The notes beneath the pieces were generated by a model. It did not search any database. It was not told where the DNA came from and saw only the letters and a list, made by a program, of their open reading frames with translations. Below, in pieces: positions 33,283-37,800 of a DNA stretch of 37,800 nucleotides. Position 1 is the first letter of the stretch; each line of letters opens with the position of its first letter. The position numbers and the translations under genes were made by a program. The stretch lies in the NCBI GenBank assembly GCA_029974835.1, contig JARKQN010000068.1:1-37800 (forward strand), in the 5' to 3' direction. This stretch comes from Bacteroidales bacterium. Lineage in GTDB: Bacteria; Bacteroidota; Bacteroidia; Bacteroidales; VadinHA17.

Positions 33283-35457
33283 CTAACCGGCTTTTTCGGA
33301 GTCCTGCCTTACCGCCCTCAGAACCCCTTTTATGGATGTTATCTTCTTTATAATAACTTGCAGAACATCATTGTTAGGTACCATTATCTGAAGCAGCCCT
33401 TCAAACATCCCGTCATTCATATTATAGTTAAAACTTCTGAGCGTAATCTTGTATTCGGCAAGGATGTCGGCGATTCTGTTTACAATTCCTATTTCCTCAA
33501 TGCCTGTTATTTTTACAGAAGCCCTGAAAGATGGAATATTTTTAGCCTGTGTCCATTTTGCCGCGACCATTCTGTATGGATACCGTGCGGTAAGGAACTG
33601 CGCATTCGGACAGGAAGTTCTGTGAACCTTTATGCCTTCGGATATTGTAACAAATCCGAAAATCCTGTCTCCGAACACAGGATTGCAGCATTTTGCCAGC
33701 CGGTAATCGAGCCCCTCAACTTTTTCATCTATCACGAGGTAGTCTGTATATTCAGGTTCAAAATGCTTTAACGGCAGTTGAACCTCGTGTGCCGGCTCAG
33801 CCTCTTCTCCCTTGCCGGTGTTTGTCAGGATACTCTTTATTTCGAGCAGGTCTGTCTTGCCGGTGGAAATATTAAAATAAAGGTCCTGGGCCGTTCTGAA
33901 CTGGTAATGTTCCAGAAGTTTTTTTATAACTGTATCCGAGAAGGGTATTTTCCAGTTTTTGAGCCTTCTTGAAAGAATCTCTCTGCCCTCCGCTGCTGCC
34001 TTTGATCTTTCCTCGTTAAGGGCCTGTTTGATTTTTGCTTTTGCCTTCGAGGTTACAACAAATGAGAGCCAGTCGTGACTTGGTTTCTGGTTTCTTGAGG
34101 TAAGTACTGAGACCTGGTCGCCGTTCTGCAAAATGTGCCTGATGGTTACATTTCTGCCGTTGACTTTAGCGCCCACGCAGGTACATCCGATGTCGGAGTG
34201 AATATCAAACGCGAAATCAAGAACGGTAGACCCTGCGGGCAATTGACGGAGATCCCCCTTTGGGGTAAATACGAACACTTCGTCGGAGTAGAGACCGGAT
34301 TTTACCTGATCGATAAATGACTCATCTTTTTCGGATGACTCAAGAATATCCCTCATTTTTGTCAGCCACTGATCCAATGCCGAGTCGCTTTTTTCCCCCT
34401 TGTATTTAAAGTGAGCCGCCAGACCCTTCTCGGCTATCTCATCCATCCTTTTTGTGCGTATCTGCACCTCCACCCATTTACCGCCGGGGCCCACTACAGT
34501 TGTATGCAGGGATTCATACCCGTTCGACCGCGGTACAGAGATCCAGTCGCGCAGTCTGCTCGGATTGGGCTGATAAATGTCGGTTATTATTGAATAGACT
34601 TTCCAGCAGTCAGATTTTTCGTTCTCAGGTTCACTGTCAATGATTATTCGTACGGCAAAAATATCATACACCTCTTCGAATTCCACACCCTGCTTTTTCA
34701 TTTTTGACAGGATTGAATGTATTGATTTAGTGCGGCTTTTTATAGTGAATCTGAAGCCATACTTTACCAATTGTTCTTTTAACGGCGCTGAGAATTCCCT
34801 AATGAGTCTGTTACGGGAGGAGGCTGTATTTTTTAATTTCTGGCTTATAAATTCATACTGATCCGGTTCCAGATATTTGAGCGATAGGTCTTCGAGTTCT
34901 GACTTGATGTTATAGAGTCCAAGCCGGTGAGCAAGGGGAGCATACAGAAAATATGTTTCCGAGGAAAGCGATAGTTTCTCTCTCTCACCGGCGTTGTCAA
35001 GGTTTCTCATCAGATCAAGCCGTTCCGACAGTTTGATAAGAATGACCCTGACATCATCGGCCAGGCTTAGAATAAGCTTGCGGAATCCTTCTGCCTGGTA
35101 TGGTGAAGTGCCTGGTTCAATCACATTAATTTTTGCCAGGCCCTCTACAATCTTTACCGTGCTTTTGCCAAGTTTTTCTTCAATAATGGTTTTCTGGTTT
35201 TTCGCCGCATCCCACACCTGAAATATCAGTGCGGCTGTAATTGAGGATGTTCCGAGGCCCATTTCGCGGGCGGTGATCCGTGCCACATTAAAGGCATGGT
35301 TCACCACCGGCAAACCTCCGGAGGTCTTTACCCCGCGGCAGTTCCCGGTAAGGATTTCGGTAGCAAACCTTATTTTCGGAATGTCTTCACGAGGAATAAC
35401 ACCGCGGCAGGCCTGGAGAAGGGCTCTGTAACTGACATATATATCCCTGGAAATCAC
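33283..35457 (-). CDS. relA: RelA/SpoT-family (p)ppGpp synthetase, hydrolase site degenerate
   Basis: The 724-aa stringent-response enzyme has the long RSH layout: N-terminal HD-type hydrolase region (residues about 30-180) and synthetase domain (FTIKSRTKSIHSILSKM, VYDIFAVRII, GYESLHTTVVGPGG, WVEVQIRTKRMDEIAEKG). TGS (DEVFVFTPKGDLRQLPAGST), a zinc-finger-like segment (LAKCCNPVFGDRI, VHRTSCPNA) and a C-terminal ACT domain follow. The hydrolase doublet HD is replaced by Phe79-Gln80 (ALIFQVWDAA), and the later ADRLHNM motif reads SERLDLM, so hydrolysis is probably lost while synthesis is kept. It therefore resembles RelA rather than bifunctional SpoT/Rel. Another RSH protein should do the hydrolysis. 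It converges on the dnaE2-like gene. Confidence 0.9.
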   Translation of the reverse strand: MISRDIYVSYRALLQACRGVIPREDIPKIRFATEILTGNCRGVKTSGGLPVVNHAFNVARITAREMGLGTSSITAALIFQVWDAAKNQKTIIEEKLGKSTVKIVEGLAKINVIEPGTSPYQAEGFRKLILSLADDVRVILIKLSERLDLMRNLDNAGEREKLSLSSETYFLYAPLAHRLGLYNIKSELEDLSLKYLEPDQYEFISQKLKNTASSRNRLIREFSAPLKEQLVKYGFRFTIKSRTKSIHSILSKMKKQGVEFEEVYDIFAVRIIIDSEPENEKSDCWKVYSIITDIYQPNPSRLRDWISVPRSNGYESLHTTVVGPGGKWVEVQIRTKRMDEIAEKGLAAHFKYKGEKSDSALDQWLTKMRDILESSEKDESFIDQVKSGLYSDEVFVFTPKGDLRQLPAGSTVLDFAFDIHSDIGCTCVGAKVNGRNVTIRHILQNGDQVSVLTSRNQKPSHDWLSFVVTSKAKAKIKQALNEERSKAAAEGREILSRRLKNWKIPFSDTVIKKLLEHYQFRTAQDLYFNISTGKTDLLEIKSILTNTGKGEEAEPAHEVQLPLKHFEPEYTDYLVIDEKVEGLDYRLAKCCNPVFGDRIFGFVTISEGIKVHRTSCPNAQFLTARYPYRMVAAKWTQAKNIPSFRASVKITGIEEIGIVNRIADILAEYKITLRSFNYNMNDGMFEGLLQIMVPNNDVLQVIIKKITSIKGVLRAVRQDSEKAG

Positions 35458-35496
35458 GTGATATAATATTGATTTAATGCATGAATAAAGATATGT

Positions 35497-35525
35497 AAAA
35501 AAAGGAGGTGTTAAATCACACCTCC
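35497..35525 (-). terminator. Intrinsic terminator downstream of the DUF6588 gene
   Basis: Read on the minus strand, GGAGGTGT (35525-35518) pairs perfectly with ACACCTCC (35511-35504) around a six-base loop, followed by a run of seven T residues (35503-35497). It lies about 100 bases past the stop codon at 35623 and 40 bases before the relA start. Confidence 0.85.
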
Positions 35526-35622
35526 AATTCCTTTTCCCGTGCTAAGCACAGGTTATGTCAAAATCTCATAATCATCCGCAACAGACGAAGGCGAATGGTA
35601 AAAAAACGTTTATGCTATTCGA

Positions 35623-36699
35623 CTACCGGAATGAAATACCGATGCCGGCCGATAATACATTGTACTGAGATCTTGTGTAATCTGCATGAATCGTAAGGAC
35701 GGCAAGTTTTACCCTGAGTCCCAGGTTCATTCTGACCCCGGAGAAATTCTTAATTTCGATTGCAGGGATGTCGGTACCTCCTTTCAGCACTCCCGAATCG
35801 TTGTACTCAGCATATGGCATTGCACTGGTAACGAGTACGGGGGTCGGAAAGTTTCCTTCGAGGTTGACTTCCGTTTTTGTCTTGCTGTAGCCGATTCCTC
35901 CGTAGACTGTCAGGACAGGGATGCTGACAGACCCGATAACGCCCACATTCAGGGCCTGTACCGCGGCTGCCATATTCTGATCATTGAATGCAGTCATCGG
36001 ATCATAAGTTGAATAATTGCTGGCGACAGATTGATCCGGTTGCAGACTGACAGGAACATTTCCCTGCAGTTTTGTATACCCTCCGAACAGTGATACATCA
36101 ACGGGAAGAAGCTTGTTTCCCGGGATATATTGCATAATGCTGTGCATCAATCCAATACCCCATAATCCCACGTCACCGTCCTTAATATTCATTTTAGGCA
36201 TATATCTTACCTTGAGTTCTGTTCCGAAAGGCAATCCAATGCCTACCTGGGCAGTGGGAACCGGAATATATCTCCAGCCAGTTCCCGGGGGCAGGTTAAA
36301 GGAGGCCAGCTGGACACCGCTTACTGTTTTTGTCAGATTCGGACCACCGGCATCGGGGCCGGAGATTGTGGATGCTGTTCCGGAACCTGAAAGGGTTGTC
36401 AGCCCCAGGGAACCGACATCATATGTTCCTGCAGATTCAGGAACAATGCCAATGTTAAATGCGGCTGTAATATCGAATCCGCCAAGTTTATGGGGTTTGG
36501 CCGTATTATACCAGCTTCCGTTCAGGCCTGCGCCGAAGGCATTAGCCCAGGGAGAGATATAAGCCTGAATGATTTTAATTCCGTCGGCCGCACCGGCTCT
36601 AAGGAAATCCACATTATCAATCTGCCCGGAAGCAAAAGGTCCTGTAAGCATTAAAAATGCTGCTATACGAATAAATTTACCTGAATAAGATTTGTTCAT
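35623..36699 (-). CDS. Outer-membrane barrel-like protein (DUF6588 family)
   Basis: The 358-aa product has a signal peptide (MNKSYSGKFIRIAAFLMLTG) ending at ASGQ. It then reads DGIKIIQAYISPWANAFGAG and LNGSWYNTAKPHKLGGFDIT, which I recall from the DUF6588 family of Bacteroidota. Later repeats of alternating residues and glycine-rich turns (VQLASFNLPPGTGWRYIPVP, LPFGTELKVRYMPKMNIKDG, VDVSLFGGYTKLQ) suggest a beta-barrel, and the chain ends in LSAGIGISFR. The function is unknown. The ATG at 36699 is chosen because it opens the signal peptide; an in-frame start at 36732 would add a poorly fitting leader. It has its own terminator. Confidence 0.65.
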   Translation of the reverse strand: MNKSYSGKFIRIAAFLMLTGPFASGQIDNVDFLRAGAADGIKIIQAYISPWANAFGAGLNGSWYNTAKPHKLGGFDITAAFNIGIVPESAGTYDVGSLGLTTLSGSGTASTISGPDAGGPNLTKTVSGVQLASFNLPPGTGWRYIPVPTAQVGIGLPFGTELKVRYMPKMNIKDGDVGLWGIGLMHSIMQYIPGNKLLPVDVSLFGGYTKLQGNVPVSLQPDQSVASNYSTYDPMTAFNDQNMAAAVQALNVGVIGSVSIPVLTVYGGIGYSKTKTEVNLEGNFPTPVLVTSAMPYAEYNDSGVLKGGTDIPAIEIKNFSGVRMNLGLRVKLAVLTIHADYTRSQYNVLSAGIGISFR

Positions 36700-36780
36700 A
36701 ATAGTTCTCTTTAGGTTCAATAGATATAACAAATATAAAGTTAAAAGAGTTGCTTATACTCTGCTTCTTTTTATTAAAGA

Positions 36781-37599
36781 TTATTTAAGGATGCTGTTTG
36801 GTTCTTTGGCAAATTCCCTGTAATAACCCCAGTCGACTAGACCGGGCATAAGCCTTTTCAGCAGGACAGTGAGTTTACCTTCAACAGATAAAATCTGGTT
36901 TCTTCTTCTGTTTCTGATGCCTTTTATGATCTGTGTTGCCACATATTCAGGGGAATCCAATTTCTCTTCCCTGCGAGGGGATTCACCCTGTTCCTTTCCG
37001 TCAGCAAGCAGTGCATGTTTGCGGATTTCAGAGGCAGTAAAAGCGGGTGCAAAGATCATCACATGAAGTTTCTTCTTTCTGTTTTCGATTCTTATGCTCT
37101 CCAGGAGACCATGCATGGCAAACTTTGAAGCCGAATATCCGGATCGTCCGGGCAGGCCCTGATACCCTGCAACTGAAGATACTCCGACCAGTGAACCTTT
37201 TCTTTCTATAAGGTAGGGTAGTGCGTATTTTGAACAATATACTGTTCCCCAGAAATTTACATCCATAAGTCTTTTAAGCACGGTTAAATCAACTTCACTG
37301 AAAAGAGCCTTCATTGATATTCCTGCATTGTTAATCAGAATGTCGATTCCGCCGAAAGTCTGAACCGTTGTTTCCACAAGTCTGCGGCACTCCTCCTCTT
37401 TGCTTACGTCGGCGGTTATTGCCAGAACTTTTCTGCCTGCAGATTTAAGATCCTCGGCGACAATCTTAAGTTTTTCGGCCGACCTTGACGCAATTACCGC
37501 TATTGCACCCAATTCTGACAACCTGTATGCCAGTGCCTTACCAATGCCCGAAGATGCACCGGTTATTATCACAATTTTACCATTGAAGAAATCAGACAT
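36781..37599 (-). CDS. Short-chain dehydrogenase/reductase (SDR) family oxidoreductase
   Basis: The 272-aa protein is a classical SDR: TGASSGIGKA cofactor motif (residues 14-23), DVS near 65, NNAG, and the catalytic set in VGVSSVAGYQGLPGRSGYSASK (Ser of SSVAG, Tyr and Lys of YSASK). ASRSAEKL after the second strand suggests NADP(H) preference. The C-terminal extension (AKEPNSILK end, with PGLVDWGYY) resembles DhrB/DHRS7-like SDRs rather than FabG. The substrate is unknown. A two-copy 16-base direct repeat lies just upstream of the start codon. It is on the same strand as the DUF6588 gene, 82 bases upstream. Confidence 0.88.
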   Translation of the reverse strand: MSDFFNGKIVIITGASSGIGKALAYRLSELGAIAVIASRSAEKLKIVAEDLKSAGRKVLAITADVSKEEECRRLVETTVQTFGGIDILINNAGISMKALFSEVDLTVLKRLMDVNFWGTVYCSKYALPYLIERKGSLVGVSSVAGYQGLPGRSGYSASKFAMHGLLESIRIENRKKKLHVMIFAPAFTASEIRKHALLADGKEQGESPRREEKLDSPEYVATQIIKGIRNRRRNQILSVEGKLTVLLKRLMPGLVDWGYYREFAKEPNSILK

Positions 37600-37614
37600 A
37601 ACAGAAATTTTACA

Positions 37615-37645
37615 AAGTATGCATAAAAAAAAGTATGCATAAAAA
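37615..37645. repeat. Two tandem copies of a 16-base AT-rich repeat
   Basis: AAGTATGCATAAAAA occurs at 37615-37629 and again at 37631-37645, with a period of 16. Each copy contains the palindrome ATGCAT. The pair lies 16-46 bases upstream of the SDR start codon, where its promoter or operator would be expected. Confidence 0.6.
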
Positions 37646-37707
37646 TAAGAAAAGGGGGAATAAAAGAGGCAGTATTTTAATTTGTTTTAAATAAAACCCG
37701 GGTCATT

Positions 37708-37738
37708 TTTGATTATGAATAAATTTATTCTACATTTG
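37708..37738 (+). promoter_or_regulatory. Bacteroidota-type promoter of tRNA-Lys
   Basis: TTTG (37708-37711) and TACATTTG (37731-37738), 19 bases apart, match the consensus exactly. The -7 box ends 18 bases before the tRNA. Confidence 0.75.
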
Positions 37739-37756
37739 CACTCGCAAAAAAAAGGC

Positions 37757-37800
37757 GATCCAGTAGCTCAGCAGGTAGAGCACATCCCTTTTAAGGATGG
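37757..37800 (+). tRNA. tRNA-Lys (anticodon TTT), partial at the right edge
   Basis: The visible 44 bases give acceptor strand GATCCAG, D stem GCTC/GAGC, and anticodon stem CATCC/GGATG around loop CTTTTAA. The anticodon TTT reads AAA/AAG (Lys). The variable region, T arm and 3' acceptor strand lie outside the window. Confidence 0.88.

Overview
The window comes from a member of the Bacteroidota, probably of the Bacteroidales/Marinilabiliales type. Four things suggest this. Many genes are preceded by the Bacteroidota promoter pattern (TTTG, about 18-20 bases, then TAnnTTTG), with little sign of Shine-Dalgarno sites. The cluster rpmB-rpmG-DUF4295-ftsY-rimO is typical of the phylum. An anaerobic sulfatase-maturase-type radical SAM gene lies at the left edge. 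Several proteins (AraC regulator with a membrane domain, DUF6588 barrel, XRE-S24 regulator) have a Bacteroidota flavour. Most of the window is ordinary chromosomal core; I see no transposase, integrase, phage gene or CRISPR array.

Layout. 1-2.2 kb: a truncated radical SAM maturase (minus) diverges from a Tat-exported Gfo/Idh/MocA oxidoreductase (plus). 2.3-9.3 kb: a minus-strand run that reads, in transcription order, outer-membrane barrel, MMPL/RND exporter, LolA-like protein, mnmE and a malate/lactate-type dehydrogenase. The first three look like one envelope transport unit. 9.5-12.4 kb: an AraC-type regulator diverges from sucD and fabG. 12.4-14.2 kb: a roughly 90-nt structured RNA candidate (possibly SRP RNA), an M48 protease, tRNA-Thr(CGT), two broken tRNA-Gly copies and an intact tRNA-Gly(CCC). 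14.2-19.2 kb: an HD-domain protein diverges from cinA, followed by the ribosomal/SRP-receptor/RimO cluster. 19.2-25.7 kb: clpC diverges from gyrA, which is followed by a periplasmic TPR protein. 25.7-28.1 kb: DUF2461, hemolysin III and YtfJ-like genes.

28.1-33.3 kb is the most interesting part. A LexA-like XRE-S24 regulator diverges from a two-gene operon encoding a Y-family polymerase and a DnaE2-like C-family polymerase. A perfect 8-5-8 inverted repeat overlaps the regulator's promoter. The arrangement looks like a self-contained, damage-inducible mutagenic polymerase cassette similar to imuB-dnaE2, but with no imuA in the window and with a catalytically intact Y-family partner. 33.3-37.8 kb: a RelA-type (p)ppGpp synthetase with a degenerate hydrolase site, a DUF6588 barrel, a short-chain dehydrogenase and the 5' part of tRNA-Lys(TTT) at the right edge.

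All functions were assigned by reading translated sequence and motifs; no database search was run.
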